A stretch of 45,225 nucleotides of DNA from Spirochaetia bacterium (GCA_029932585.1 JAOZPU010000002.1:1-45225); one strand, 5' to 3'. Shown: positions 33,356 to 42,474, counted from the stretch's first letter. Made by a program: numbers and translations. Notes: a model not told the origin generated them from the letters alone.

Positions 33356-34621
33356 TTGCTTCCAATACAGATGCCTTTGCAAAGGGTAGATAACAGTTTT
33401 GACTCAAATGATTCAAAAATGGGTAAATCTGTAGCATCTGAAAATTTGCAGGAGAAAGGAAATTTTTCTGAAGTTTTTGAATCTGCATCATCAAAAATTG
33501 AAAAAAAACAAAAGAATGATGTAAAACAAAAATTAAAACGAGCTGTAACTAATAATGAAGGTATTAGAGAAGGCAGCAAGCTCTCTAAAAAACCTTTGAC
33601 CCATTTTAATTTAAAGAATGAAAAACTTATTGGTTTGAAAAGAATTGGGCCGGATCTTTCTAAAACTAAAATGGGGAAAATCGTAAAGAGTAAAGAATCC
33701 ATAAAAAAAATTATAAATAAAGTGGAAATATCTGAATTGAAGGAAAATCAATCTGAGGAAATTAGTTCTGATAATTTTGATGAATCAAAAGTAAATCATC
33801 CTGAGGCTTTGGAAAAATTACCAGATTCCATACAAATTTCAGATTCTATTAATTTTCCCGCAGCAACTTCTGATGCAGGTGCAGCAGAGCAGATGAATAA
33901 TTCTTTGTTGCTTAAATCAGGTAGTAATGAGAAAAAGAATTTTTCTGATAAGAAGAAAATAATTAAAAATGATTCGAAAAATTCTAAGGGTAAAATTTCA
34001 GTTCTTGATCTAAGGCAGGTAGAATTAAAGAATAATAGAGTAAAACATGCCAACCCTGGAATAGAAAGTGAAAATAAAAATTTTCTATCAGGAACTGTCG
34101 ACCAGATAAACTCTGATAGTAGTGAAGAGTCTAAACCAATAGTAATTGAATTGGCCCATATAAAGGATAACTTCTCAAGTGAGTCAAAAACACTTACAAC
34201 TTCAAGCAGTTCCTCATTGATGAAGCAGCTGGAAGAAAGTGTTAACAGTAAAATAGTAAAACAATCCAGTATAATTCTAAAAGATGGTGGTTCTGGTGAA
34301 ATAAAATTAATTCTTAAGCCGGAACAGCTTGGAAAGGTAAGGATAAGGCTAAGTCTTACCGATAATAGGATAGCAGGGCAAATAATTGTTGATAGTGCAG
34401 CTGTAAAAGAAGTATTTGAACAGAACCTGCAGAATCTTGAAAGGGCTTTTAAGGAAAATGGTTTTGATACTGCCGCCCTTAATGTTTCTGTAGGTGGAGA
34501 TCAAAGTGGTCAACATGACAGAGAAAAGAGTGGTAATTTTGCAAAGAAGATTGAACTGATTGATGAGAATATTCCTACTATGATAAGTGAATCAGAAAAT
34601 CTTATCGATCTTGTAGTTTAA
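33356..34621 (+). CDS. fliK: Flagellar hook-length control protein FliK
   Basis: FliK sets hook length and switches export specificity by acting on FlhB. The first 280 residues are Lys/Ser/Asn-rich, poorly ordered and low in complexity, as expected for the ruler part. The C-terminal flg_hook domain is clear: SSIILKDGGSGEIKLILKPEQLGKVRIRLSL and VDSAAVKEVFEQNLQNLERAFKENGFDTAALNVSVGG. The start is TTG 33356, 5 nt after CGGAGG (33345-33350). Its place before flgD and flgE fits the usual operon order. Confidence 0.92.
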   Translation: MLPIQMPLQRVDNSFDSNDSKMGKSVASENLQEKGNFSEVFESASSKIEKKQKNDVKQKLKRAVTNNEGIREGSKLSKKPLTHFNLKNEKLIGLKRIGPDLSKTKMGKIVKSKESIKKIINKVEISELKENQSEEISSDNFDESKVNHPEALEKLPDSIQISDSINFPAATSDAGAAEQMNNSLLLKSGSNEKKNFSDKKKIIKNDSKNSKGKISVLDLRQVELKNNRVKHANPGIESENKNFLSGTVDQINSDSSEESKPIVIELAHIKDNFSSESKTLTTSSSSSLMKQLEESVNSKIVKQSSIILKDGGSGEIKLILKPEQLGKVRIRLSLTDNRIAGQIIVDSAAVKEVFEQNLQNLERAFKENGFDTAALNVSVGGDQSGQHDREKSGNFAKKIELIDENIPTMISESENLIDLVV

Positions 34622-34633
34622 GCGGAGGGTTAT

Positions 34634-35083
34634 ATGGATTTTACAAGTGTACTTACAAATTCTGAGCAGGCAAGGGTAAATATGCAGAATGATACCTTTA
34701 ACAAAGCCTTAAGTGGTGGAAAGGTAAATGATAATACCCTGGATAAAGATGATTTTTTAAAAATTCTGATAACCCAGCTTAGCTATCAGGATCCTACAGC
34801 TCCTATGGAAGATAAAGAATTTATTTCCCAGATGGCTCAGTTTTCATCTCTTGAACAGATGACAAATATGAGTAAGGGGTTTAATGAACTTTCCGGAATT
34901 CTTGGAAAGGGAAATGCTTTGGGGCTTCTTGGTAAATGGGTGGAAGTAATTGATGGAGATAAAATGATCAGTGGAAAGGTTGAGGAAGTTTCTGGAAGAG
35001 ATTTCCCTCAAATTTTGATTGATGGGAAATATTATGATTATAACAATGTAGAGAAAGTAAGCGAACAGGAGGCTGCTTTATGA
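34634..35083 (+). CDS. flgD: Flagellar hook capping/assembly protein FlgD
   Basis: FlgD is the scaffold that caps the growing hook. The conserved N-terminal block [44 protein letters not shown] is complete. The C-terminal part is short ([20 protein letters not shown]), as in the compact FlgD proteins of spirochaetes and Firmicutes. The length is 149 residues. SD GCGGAGG precedes ATG 34634. The end overlaps flgE. Confidence 0.96.
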   Translation: MDFTSVLTNSEQARVNMQNDTFNKALSGGKVNDNTLDKDDFLKILITQLSYQDPTAPMEDKEFISQMAQFSSLEQMTNMSKGFNELSGILGKGNALGLLGKWVEVIDGDKMISGKVEEVSGRDFPQILIDGKYYDYNNVEKVSEQEAAL

Positions 35084-36465
35084 TGAGATCACTATATTCC
35101 GGAGTTTCAGGACTTCAGAATCATCAGATCCGAATGGACGTAATTGGTAATAATATATCAAATATTAATACAATTGGATTTAAAAAAGGAAGAGTTAATT
35201 TTCAGGATATGCTTTCCCAGACTATGTCCGGAGCGGCAAGACCTACAGATGATCTTGGTGGTGTAAACCCTAAGCAGGTTGGACTTGGTATGACAGTTGC
35301 ATCTATAGATACTATACATACTCAAGGGTCAATGCAGACAACTGGTGTAATGACAGATTTAGCTATACAGGGAAATGGTTTTTTTGTAATGAATTCCGGA
35401 GCTAAAGAATTTTATACAAGGGCTGGTGCTTTTGGTCTTGATGAAAACGGTACACTTATTAATCCTGCAAATGGAATGAGAGTACAGGGCTGGCAGGCAG
35501 AAACCATAGAAGGACAGAACTTTATAAATGCAGCAGCTGATGTTAATAATCTTGTTATACCCGTAGGAAGTAAGGATCCTGCTGCTGCAACTTCCGAGGT
35601 TGAACTTGCATGTAATCTTGATAAAAGAACACAGGACATAAATGATGGTTCTGGTGCGATTGAAACAAGAGAAGGTACCTGGAGTATCGATAAAGCAGTA
35701 TATGATTCTTTTGGAAATACTCATAAATTAAGAGTTAATTTTACTAAGGTTCCAGGTGTTGAAAATCAATGGCAGGGGCAGGTTATAATAGACCCTGATA
35801 CGGAAATAAGTACAAACACCCTTGCAGATATAGGTGATGTTAACAGTACTGCAAATACTTTTATTGTTGAATTTAGCAATTTGGGAGTACTTTCAGGTGC
35901 TGTTGATAGTCTTGGTGAACGTGTAGATACTGGATCTTTACTGGTTAATGTAGGGTTTGATGTACTTCAGGCAGCTGATGAAGGAGCGGGGCAGGTAAGA
36001 CAGAATCTTAAGCTTAATCTTGGAGATGTTGGCAGTGTTGTTAATTCAGTAACACAATTTGCAGAAAAAAGCTCAACAAAAGCCTTCAGACAGAATGGCT
36101 ATCCTATGGGTTATCTTGAAAACTTCAAAATAGATCAGTCCGGGCAGATAACGGGTGTTTATTCAAATGGTACAAACCGTCTTTTGGGTCAGGTTGCTAT
36201 GGCAAGTTTTACTAATCCTGGAGGATTGGAAAAAGCTGGTGAAAGTACATATGTTATTTCAAATAATTCAGGTGATCCCAATATAAGTCAGTCTGGTGTA
36301 GCTGGAAAGGGTAAAATGATTGCTGGCGCTCTTGAAATGAGCAATGTTGACCTTGCAGAGCAGTTTACTGATATGATAATTACTCAGCGTGGTTTTCAGG
36401 CTAACTCAAAAACAATAACTACTTCTGATCAGATGCTTCAGGAATTGTTAAGTCTTAAACGATAG
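35080..36465 (+). CDS. flgE: Flagellar hook protein FlgE, with lysinoalanine cross-link residues
   Basis: FlgE polymerises into the hook, which in spirochaetes lies in the periplasm. N-terminal [38 protein letters not shown] and C-terminal [39 protein letters not shown] are the D0/D1 segments. Counting from MMRS, Lys165 (PVGSKD) and Cys178-Asn179 (ELACNLD) fall on the positions that form the inter-subunit lysinoalanine bond in Treponema denticola. This predicts a covalently cross-linked hook. The length is 461 residues. ATG 35080 or 35083 overlaps the flgD stop, with CAGGAGG upstream. Confidence 0.97.
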   Translation: MMRSLYSGVSGLQNHQIRMDVIGNNISNINTIGFKKGRVNFQDMLSQTMSGAARPTDDLGGVNPKQVGLGMTVASIDTIHTQGSMQTTGVMTDLAIQGNGFFVMNSGAKEFYTRAGAFGLDENGTLINPANGMRVQGWQAETIEGQNFINAAADVNNLVIPVGSKDPAAATSEVELACNLDKRTQDINDGSGAIETREGTWSIDKAVYDSFGNTHKLRVNFTKVPGVENQWQGQVIIDPDTEISTNTLADIGDVNSTANTFIVEFSNLGVLSGAVDSLGERVDTGSLLVNVGFDVLQAADEGAGQVRQNLKLNLGDVGSVVNSVTQFAEKSSTKAFRQNGYPMGYLENFKIDQSGQITGVYSNGTNRLLGQVAMASFTNPGGLEKAGESTYVISNNSGDPNISQSGVAGKGKMIAGALEMSNVDLAEQFTDMIITQRGFQANSKTITTSDQMLQELLSLKR

Positions 36466-36491
36466 GTAATGGGAGTTAAGGAAAGTATGAT

Positions 36492-36689
36492 ATGATCGAA
36501 GTTACAAGGTTGAATGGTACACTTTATTATATAAATCCTCATCAGATTGAATATATTGAGAGTAATCCGGATACAACACTTATCATGCTTTCCGGTAAAC
36601 GCCTGATAATTAAGGAAAATTATCAGGAAGTTTTTCAGAGTATAGTTGAATACAGGCGTTTAATTGGTGCCTTTAAGAATGAGGAGTAG
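36492..36689 (+). CDS. flbD: FlbD/SwrD family flagellar protein
   Basis: This small cytoplasmic protein of 65 residues starts IEVTRLNGTLYYINPHQIEYIESNPDTTLIMLSGKRLIIKE, the FlbD domain. The homologous SwrD raises flagellar torque in Bacillus. In spirochaetes it has the same position between flgE and motA. The ATG follows AAGGAAAG. No membrane segment or signal peptide is present. Confidence 0.93.
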   Translation: MIEVTRLNGTLYYINPHQIEYIESNPDTTLIMLSGKRLIIKENYQEVFQSIVEYRRLIGAFKNEE

Positions 36690-36696
36690 ATTATAA

Positions 36697-37479
36697 ATGG
36701 ATATATCAACGATTATTGGGTTAGTCCTTGGTTTTGGGTTAATTATCCTTTCGATGGCACTTGGAGGGAGTGGTCTTGGAATTTATGTTGACCTGAACTC
36801 CTTCTTAATGGTAATTGCAGGTTCATTTGCTGCCATGATGATTTCAAATCCATTGGCCAGAGTTCTTGGTGTTTCTAAAATTATGAATCATGTTTTTAAA
36901 ATACCAAATTATGAACTTGAAAAAACTATATCTACTCTTGTTAATTTTTCTGAACGTGCAAGAAGAGAAGGTCTTCTGGCTCTTGAAGATGATATTGAAG
37001 ATGTTGGGGATGAATTCCTGAAAGATGGAATTCAAATGGTTGTTGATGGTACTGATCCTGAAATAATAAAAGCCATACTTTACAGTGATCTTGAGCAGCT
37101 TGAAGCAAGGCATGCAATAGGTATTAAGTTTTTTTCAGATTGGGGTTCTTTAGCTCCTGCTTTTGGAATGATTGGAACCTTAGCCGGCCTTATTGCCATG
37201 CTTGCAAACCTTGATGATCCTGATGCTATTGGTTCCGGTATGGCCCTTGCTTTGATTACTACTATGTATGGATCAATTTTTGCAAATGTAATGTTAATCC
37301 CGTTTAAAAATAAACTTGAAGACAGGGATCAGGAAGAACGGCTTACAAGAGAAATTATGATAGAAGGAATTCTTTCAATTCAGGCAGGGGATAATCCTAA
37401 TATTTTAAAATTTAAACTTGTTTCTTTTCTGGACCCTGGTAAGCGTAAATCTATGATGGAAGAGTTAGCCGGTGATTAG
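36697..37479 (+). CDS. motA: Flagellar motor stator protein MotA
   Basis: MotA is the proton-conducting stator subunit that contacts FliG. Four membrane helices are visible: residues about 4-20, 32-50, 148-168 and 178-200. The cytoplasmic loop carries FSERARREGLLALEDDIEDV, with the charged residues that contact the rotor. The APAFGMIGTLAGLIAMLANLDDPDAIGSGMALALITTMYGSIFAN segment holds the channel helices. The length of 260 residues is normal. Confidence 0.97.
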   Translation: MDISTIIGLVLGFGLIILSMALGGSGLGIYVDLNSFLMVIAGSFAAMMISNPLARVLGVSKIMNHVFKIPNYELEKTISTLVNFSERARREGLLALEDDIEDVGDEFLKDGIQMVVDGTDPEIIKAILYSDLEQLEARHAIGIKFFSDWGSLAPAFGMIGTLAGLIAMLANLDDPDAIGSGMALALITTMYGSIFANVMLIPFKNKLEDRDQEERLTREIMIEGILSIQAGDNPNILKFKLVSFLDPGKRKSMMEELAGD

Positions 37480-37490
37480 AGGGGATCTAT

Positions 37491-38222
37491 ATGGGTGGTA
37501 GTGCTAAGAAATGTCCCAGGTGTGAGCAGAAAGTAGCTGAATACATGTTGACATATGGAGACATGGTAACCTTATTACTGTGTTTCTTTGTTCTTCTATA
37601 TTCTCCTCCTATCGAAGAGGGATCAAGGATAAAGTTAATTCTGGCAGCTTTCAGCGGTCTTGGAATTCAAACTGGAGGAAATACACTACAGGCTGGTAAA
37701 CTTGCTGAACTTGGTAACAATATTATGTCCCTGCCTTCGATGGATAATGGAAGGGCTATGAGTACTGCCCGTAAAAGAGCTATAAGTGCTTTTCAACCGG
37801 AAATAAAGACAAAAAAAATGAGAATTAAAGAAGATGAACGAGGTCTTGTAATAAGTCTTGCTGCAGATTCCTTTTTTAAACCCGGAACAGCGGATATTGA
37901 TATTGAACAGGCAAGGGAAACCCTGCAGAAAGCAGCTTTATTGTTGAATTCTGAAGATTTGTCTGATAAAATTTTTAGAGTGGAAGGCCATACTGATTCT
38001 ACTCCTACGGGACCTGACAGTCCCTGGCCCAGTAACTGGGAGCTGTCTACAGCCCGATCTACTAACGTTCTACACTATCTTGTAGATTTTGGTGTTAATG
38101 AAGGACAGTTCCAGGTTGCCGGATTTGCGGATACAATGCCCCTGGCTTCTGAAGAAACCGAAGAGGGTAGAGCATATAACAGGCGTGTAGATATAATTAT
38201 ACTGACTGAGGGACACTTGTAA
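37491..38222 (+). CDS. motB: Flagellar motor stator protein MotB
   Basis: MotB anchors the stator to peptidoglycan. It has one N-terminal helix with the proton-carrying Asp24 (YGDMVTLLLCFFVLLYS) and a C-terminal OmpA-like domain with FRVEGHTDSTPTGPDSPWPSNWELSTARSTNVLHYLV and RAYNRRVDIII. A CPRC pair (Cys8, Cys11) precedes the helix, perhaps a metal-binding motif. The length is 243 residues. It starts 11 nt after motA, and a 68-nt gap follows. Confidence 0.96.
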   Translation: MGGSAKKCPRCEQKVAEYMLTYGDMVTLLLCFFVLLYSPPIEEGSRIKLILAAFSGLGIQTGGNTLQAGKLAELGNNIMSLPSMDNGRAMSTARKRAISAFQPEIKTKKMRIKEDERGLVISLAADSFFKPGTADIDIEQARETLQKAALLLNSEDLSDKIFRVEGHTDSTPTGPDSPWPSNWELSTARSTNVLHYLVDFGVNEGQFQVAGFADTMPLASEETEEGRAYNRRVDIIILTEGHL

Positions 38223-38259
38223 ACATATAGCGTTTGCATAATTCTCTCAATTTTGATAA

Positions 38260-38278
38260 AATTCCTTGATGAGGAATT
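38260..38278 (+). promoter_or_regulatory. Small hairpin and weak promoter candidate before fliL
   Basis: AATTCCT (38260-38266) and AGGAATT (38272-38278) form a perfect 7-bp stem with a 5-nt loop, placed immediately before the fliL SD CAGGAG. TTTGCA (38233-38238) and GATAAA (38255-38260), spacer 16, could be a weak internal promoter. The 68-nt gap is the largest inside the flagellar operon. There is no U-tract, so termination is unlikely. Confidence 0.3.
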
Positions 38279-38290
38279 CAGGAGTTATTC

Positions 38291-38839
38291 ATGAGCGATG
38301 AAGAAGTTTTTGCTGAAGAAGAAATAGCTGGTGGAGAAGGACAGGAACTGGGTGGGAAAACAGGTTTTATCCCTGCAGTGGTGCTTCGTCTTCTTAAATG
38401 GGTAGCCCTTGGTCTGGGAGCAGTTATTTTTATTGTAACAATAGTTGTTGTTACTGTAAGTTTTTTAAATAAAGGGCCCCAGAACGTTGTTTATCCATCA
38501 GATTCTGAGGAATATAGTGAAGTTCCTGATATTCTTCAGTGGTATGATCTAAAAGAGATCCGGGTGCGAACTGCAGATAAGTCGCCTATTACAGTGGTTA
38601 TTCACCCTAAGCTTGGCTATGAAATGGAGAATACTGCAGTTCAGACAGATTTAATAGCAAGAAATGAAATTATTGTAGACAGGATACGTAGTTTTTTTGC
38701 TGCAAAATTAGGATCAGAATTAACAGCGGATAAAGAAAAACAGATTAAAAATGAGTTAAAGCAGGCAATAAATAAAATTGTTTTAAAGCAATCTGTTAAA
38801 GAAATAGTATTTCTGGATTATAATGTCATAGAGTTTTAG
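38291..38839 (+). CDS. fliL: Flagellar basal body-associated protein FliL
   Basis: FliL supports stator function and surrounds the MotB linker. The order is an acidic cytoplasmic N-terminus, one membrane helix (residues about 33-60, LKWVALGLGAVIFIVTIVVVTVSFL), and a periplasmic stomatin-like FliL domain ending EIVFLDYNVIEF. The conserved block IVDRIRSFFAAKLGSELTADKEKQIKNELKQAINKI is present. The length is 182 residues. Confidence 0.94.
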   Translation: MSDEEVFAEEEIAGGEGQELGGKTGFIPAVVLRLLKWVALGLGAVIFIVTIVVVTVSFLNKGPQNVVYPSDSEEYSEVPDILQWYDLKEIRVRTADKSPITVVIHPKLGYEMENTAVQTDLIARNEIIVDRIRSFFAAKLGSELTADKEKQIKNELKQAINKIVLKQSVKEIVFLDYNVIEF

Positions 38840-38849
38840 CGGAGATCCC

Positions 38850-39872
38850 ATGAATGAAGTACTTTCTCAGGATGAAATTGATCAGTTATTAACGGCAATT
38901 TCTACAGGAGAGATCGAAACAGAATCGGTCAGTCAGACTCAGGAACAACGTAAAATCAAAATATATGATTTTAAGAGGCCTGATAAATTTTCTAAAGAAC
39001 AAATTAGAACTGTTTCAATTATGCATGAGACATTTGCACGTCTTACAACTACCGCTATGTCTGCACAGCTACGTAGTCTGGTTAATGTCCATGTAGCCTC
39101 TGTAGATCAGTTGACATATGAGGAATTTATTCGTTCAATACCTAATCCAACAACCTTAGGTATAATTAATATGGATCCCCTTAAGGGGTCTGCTGTGCTG
39201 GAAATTGATCCGGCAATTACTTTTTCAATTATTGATCGTTTGTTCGGTGGTAAAGGAGAAGGCACAAAAGTTAACAGAGATCTTTCTGATATTGAACAAT
39301 CAGTAATGGAAAATATAATTGTAAGAATTCTGGGAAATCTTAGAGAAGCCTGGAGTCAGGTAATAGATTTAAGACCCCGATTAGGACAGATAGAAACCAA
39401 TCCTCAATTTGCGCAGATAGTACCTCCCACAGAGATGGTTGTACTCGTAACTCTTGAAACTAAAGTTGGTGAAGTAGAAGGAATGATGAATTTCTGTATT
39501 CCTTATTTAACTATTGAACCTATTATTTCAAAATTGTCTGCTCAGTATATGTATTCATCTGTACGAAGCGGTGGTACAACAGAGAATCTTAATATATTAA
39601 AAGAACGTTTATCTATGATTGGAATTACGGTCAGTGCAGAGATTGGGAATATGAATCTTACAGTTAGAGATTTGCTTTCATTAAAGGGCGGTGATGTAAT
39701 AAGGTTACCTGATGTTAGAACAGGTGATCCTATGGTTTTAAAAATAGGTAACAGAGAAAAATTTATGTGTCGTCCGGGTGTTGTTGGAAGCAAATTGGCC
39801 GTGCAGATAACAGAAAAACTTGAAGAAGTCACCAAAAGTGAATTTGAAGAACTTACGGCTGAAGGAGAATAG
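38850..39872 (+). CDS. fliM: Flagellar motor switch protein FliM
   Basis: FliM is the middle C-ring protein that binds CheY-P. Its N-terminal MNEVLSQDEIDQLLTAIS is the CheY-P-binding peptide. The CheC-like middle domain includes IKIYDFKRPDKFSKEQIRTVSIMHETFARL and IDRLFGGKGEG. A C-terminal SpoA domain (VRDLLSLKGGDVIRL, REKFMCRPGVVGSKLAVQI) pairs with FliY. The length of 340 residues is normal. Confidence 0.97.
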   Translation: MNEVLSQDEIDQLLTAISTGEIETESVSQTQEQRKIKIYDFKRPDKFSKEQIRTVSIMHETFARLTTTAMSAQLRSLVNVHVASVDQLTYEEFIRSIPNPTTLGIINMDPLKGSAVLEIDPAITFSIIDRLFGGKGEGTKVNRDLSDIEQSVMENIIVRILGNLREAWSQVIDLRPRLGQIETNPQFAQIVPPTEMVVLVTLETKVGEVEGMMNFCIPYLTIEPIISKLSAQYMYSSVRSGGTTENLNILKERLSMIGITVSAEIGNMNLTVRDLLSLKGGDVIRLPDVRTGDPMVLKIGNREKFMCRPGVVGSKLAVQITEKLEEVTKSEFEELTAEGE

Positions 39873-39874
39873 AT

Positions 39875-40972
39875 ATGAGTGATGGATCCCTGTCTCAGGA
39901 TGAGATTGATGCTTTATTGCAGGGTAGTAGTATGGACTTTGAGGAAGCTCCTGCAGGGGATGAATCTGGTTTGTCTGCAAAAGCAAAGATGGACTTTACC
40001 AGTTTTCTTAATGATACTGTATCTTCCAAAGAAGCTAACCTTGGAGGTATGCTGGGTGAATCTCTAAGTTTAAAAGCCCCAAGTATAGAGATAATTAAAA
40101 ATTCTGAACTTGGTTCTGGATTTGAGGGTAGTCTTGTAGAGATAAAAATGGACTATTCTGAGGGAATTACAGGTTCTCACTCTTATATTTTTAATGAATC
40201 ATTTGCCAGTGTTATGGCTGGGAAGATGATGGGGCAGGAAGAAGTTGAGCTGAATGATGCAGCTTTATCAGCCTTAGAGGAAGCAGCCAATACTATTGCA
40301 GGATCTTCTGCAACTTCTATAGGAGAACTTGTTGGTGTAACTGTTATGAATGCTCCTGGCAAAACTGCAGTAATGTCCGGTAGTGAGCTTACTTTTGCTT
40401 CTGATTATATTTTAAAAGCTACATTTCCTGTTGAACTTGAGGGTAATGAACCTTCAAATTTGGTTGAACTGTTCGATATAAATATTGTTCGTGAGGTGGC
40501 TTCTCATATTGGTGGTTCTTCTGAGCCTGATCCAATGGCTTCTCTTGGTATGAATGGTGGTTCTGACATGATGGGTATGCCGGCACAAGGTGGTGGCCAG
40601 ATGGATATGGGGCAGATGGGTATGGGCCAGATGGGTGGCCAGGGTTTTAATCAGGCCAATGTTCAGTCTGTGCAGTTCCCCAATCTTACCCCTCAACTTT
40701 CAGCAGGAGAACAGGGAAATATAGGCTTACTCATGGATGTCTATATGGAGATGACTGTTGAGTTAGGAAGAACCAAGAGGTTAATTAAAGATATTCTTGG
40801 AATGGGTGAGGGAACCATAATTGAGTTGGATAAATTGGCTGGAGAACCTGTTGATATTCTGGTAAATCATAAGCTAATTGCCAAAGGTGAAGTTGTTGTT
40901 ATTGATGAAAACTTTGGTGTTCGTGTTACAGAAATTATATCACCTATGGACAGGGTTAGTGAAATAACTTAA
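39875..40972 (+). CDS. fliY: Flagellar motor switch protein FliY/FliN with CheC-like domain
   Basis: FliY combines a CheC-type region with a FliN-like SpoA domain in the C ring. The N-terminus SDGSLSQDEIDALLQGSS repeats the FliM peptide that binds CheY-P. Residues about 60-205 contain the CheC-like segments (NDAALSALEEAANTIAGSSATSIGELVGV). The SpoA end is YMEMTVELGRTKRLIKDILGMGEGTIIELDKLAGEPVDILVN. Between them lies a Gly/Met/Gln-rich linker with tandem repeats. The length is 365 residues. Whether it keeps CheY-P phosphatase activity is not clear. It starts 2 nt after fliM. Confidence 0.95.
   Translation: MSDGSLSQDEIDALLQGSSMDFEEAPAGDESGLSAKAKMDFTSFLNDTVSSKEANLGGMLGESLSLKAPSIEIIKNSELGSGFEGSLVEIKMDYSEGITGSHSYIFNESFASVMAGKMMGQEEVELNDAALSALEEAANTIAGSSATSIGELVGVTVMNAPGKTAVMSGSELTFASDYILKATFPVELEGNEPSNLVELFDINIVREVASHIGGSSEPDPMASLGMNGGSDMMGMPAQGGGQMDMGQMGMGQMGGQGFNQANVQSVQFPNLTPQLSAGEQGNIGLLMDVYMEMTVELGRTKRLIKDILGMGEGTIIELDKLAGEPVDILVNHKLIAKGEVVVIDENFGVRVTEIISPMDRVSEIT
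40595..40642 (+). repeat. In-frame 15-nt tandem repeat (GQMxM) in the fliY linker
   Basis: Units GGC-CAG-ATG-GAT-ATG (40595-40609) and GGG-CAG-ATG-GGT-ATG (40610-40624) are followed by a partial third unit GGC-CAG-ATG-GGT and a final GGC-CAG (to 40642). Translation gives GQMDMGQMGMGQMGGQ. It lies between the CheC-like and SpoA domains. Copy number could vary between strains without breaking the frame. Confidence 0.75.
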
Positions 40973-40993
40973 ACCTGTCAGAATCACAAAATC

Positions 40994-41001
40994 GGGGGGG
41001 G
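40994..41001 (+). repeat. G8 homopolymer overlapping the fliO ribosome binding site
   Basis: Eight consecutive G lie 2 nt before the GTG start of fliO and form its SD region. It is the longest G-run I noticed. Runs of six G occur in the SD of fliF and flbB. Slippage here would change SD strength or spacing rather than the reading frame. Confidence 0.6.
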
Positions 41002-41003
41002 AT

Positions 41004-41645
41004 GTGATTACAAATAAACTATTTGGATTAATACTAATTATCTTTTTTATTACTACTGTATTTGTTATTGCAGAGGATAGTACAGATGCAGAGACTGAGG
41101 TTCTGGAAAAAAGTCAGGAAGCTGTAAAGGATAACAATAATCAGAATCTTGTTTCTGAAGAATCTCTTGTTATTTTAGATACAGAAGACCAGAGAAATTT
41201 AGAAAATACAACTTCCCTGAATACCTTTTCTGTATTTGATTTTGTACGGATGCTTCTTGTTTTAGGAGCTGTTCTTGGATTTATCTATTTTTTCTTTTTC
41301 CTGTTAAAAAAAGCAGGAAAACCAAAAAATGTTTCTGATAGTATCATAGACGTTATCTCAACTCAAAACTTAGAATCAGGTAGATCTCTGCATCTTATAG
41401 AAATTGGACCTCAGGTTTTTTTAATTGGTTCAGGAGAGAGTTCTGTTCAGCTGATTTCAGAGATTACAAATAAAGAAACACTGGATACTATAAAATTGGA
41501 AAAATCTGGTAGAAACCAAAGTTCCAGTACTTTTACGGATATTTTTAGAGGTCTTTTTAAGAAAGAAACCAGCAATCCGGAAACTGTAGAAACTGGGAAA
41601 ATAAGTTTTATGAAGAAACAGAAGGAAAGATTGAGGAACATGTGA
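41004..41645 (+). CDS. fliO: Flagellar export gate assembly protein FliO (FliZ)
   Basis: FliO helps assemble the FliP ring of the export gate. It has an N-terminal signal-like helix (LFGLILIIFFITTVFVIAE), a short acidic periplasmic region and a second helix at residues about 77-96 (FVRMLLVLGAVLGFIYFFFFLL). A cytoplasmic domain of FliO type follows, with IDVISTQNLESGRSLHLIEIGPQVFLIGSGESSVQLISEI. The start is GTG 41004. The length is 213 residues. It overlaps fliP. Confidence 0.92.
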   Translation: MITNKLFGLILIIFFITTVFVIAEDSTDAETEVLEKSQEAVKDNNNQNLVSEESLVILDTEDQRNLENTTSLNTFSVFDFVRMLLVLGAVLGFIYFFFFLLKKAGKPKNVSDSIIDVISTQNLESGRSLHLIEIGPQVFLIGSGESSVQLISEITNKETLDTIKLEKSGRNQSSSTFTDIFRGLFKKETSNPETVETGKISFMKKQKERLRNM

Positions 41646-42463
41646 TGAAGAGGACTATTGTATTTTGGGGTATTATCTTAGTACTGCTGACAGGTCAGGT
41701 TGTTTCTGCGTTCAGTCAGGAAACCTCAACCCTGGAGGAACGAACTGTAGAGGCTGTAAATACAGGAATTACTAATGGAATTAATATACCTTTTATTGAT
41801 CTTGCAGTTCGACAGGCAAATGATAACAGTGAAGTTACTTTAAGTATACAAATTCTTATATTTTTAGCAATATTAACTCTTTCGCCTTCTATTTTAATCC
41901 TGACAACTCCATTTTTAAGAATTGCCATAGTATTTGATTTTGTAAAACGTGCTCTATCACTGCAGCAGGTTCCACCTACTCAGGTTTTAATGGGAATTGC
42001 ATTGTTTCTTACTTTGTTTATTATGTGGCCAACTATAGAGGAAGTGAATGACACAGCATTTCAGCCTTTTTCTAATGGAGAAATAGGATTGCAGGAGTTG
42101 TATGATAATACTGCAGGACCAATGCGACTTTTTATGTACAGGCAAATGCAGGGAAATCATGAAAATATTCAACTTTTTATGAAGCTTCGGGGGCTTCCAA
42201 AACCTGCTAACTTCTCAGAAGTACCCACTTATGTCCTTGTCCCAGCTTATGTTCTTAGTGAACTTACAGTTGCATTTAAAATAGGGATACTTCTTTTTAT
42301 ACCTTTTATTGTTATAGATATGGTTGTTGCTTCAATATTAATGTCCATGGGAATGATAATGCTTCCTCCTGTTATGATTTCGATGCCATTTAAAATAATT
42401 TTGTTTGTACTTGTTGATGGTTGGGGTTTAATAACCCAGCAATTAATTGCGAGTTTTGGTTAG
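41642..42463 (+). CDS. fliP: Flagellar export gate protein FliP
   Basis: FliP forms the pentameric core of the type III export gate. A cleavable signal (FWGIILVLLTGQVVSAFSQ) precedes the conserved ILIFLAILTLSPSILILTTPFLRIAIVFDFVKRALSLQQVPPTQVLMGIALFLTLFIM and the C-terminal VLVPAYVLSELTVAFKIGILLFIPFIVIDMVVASILMSMGMIMLPPVMISMPFKI. The start is GTG 41642 or ATG 41645, overlapping fliO. The length is 273 residues. Confidence 0.97.
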   Translation: MMKRTIVFWGIILVLLTGQVVSAFSQETSTLEERTVEAVNTGITNGINIPFIDLAVRQANDNSEVTLSIQILIFLAILTLSPSILILTTPFLRIAIVFDFVKRALSLQQVPPTQVLMGIALFLTLFIMWPTIEEVNDTAFQPFSNGEIGLQELYDNTAGPMRLFMYRQMQGNHENIQLFMKLRGLPKPANFSEVPTYVLVPAYVLSELTVAFKIGILLFIPFIVIDMVVASILMSMGMIMLPPVMISMPFKIILFVLVDGWGLITQQLIASFG

Positions 42464-42474
42464 AGGAGTTAAGT

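Noticed and set aside
34355-34380. ACCGATAA inside fliK, similar to a sigma-28 -10 box
   Set aside because: It is inside a conserved coding domain, has no good -35 at the right distance and precedes no gene closely.
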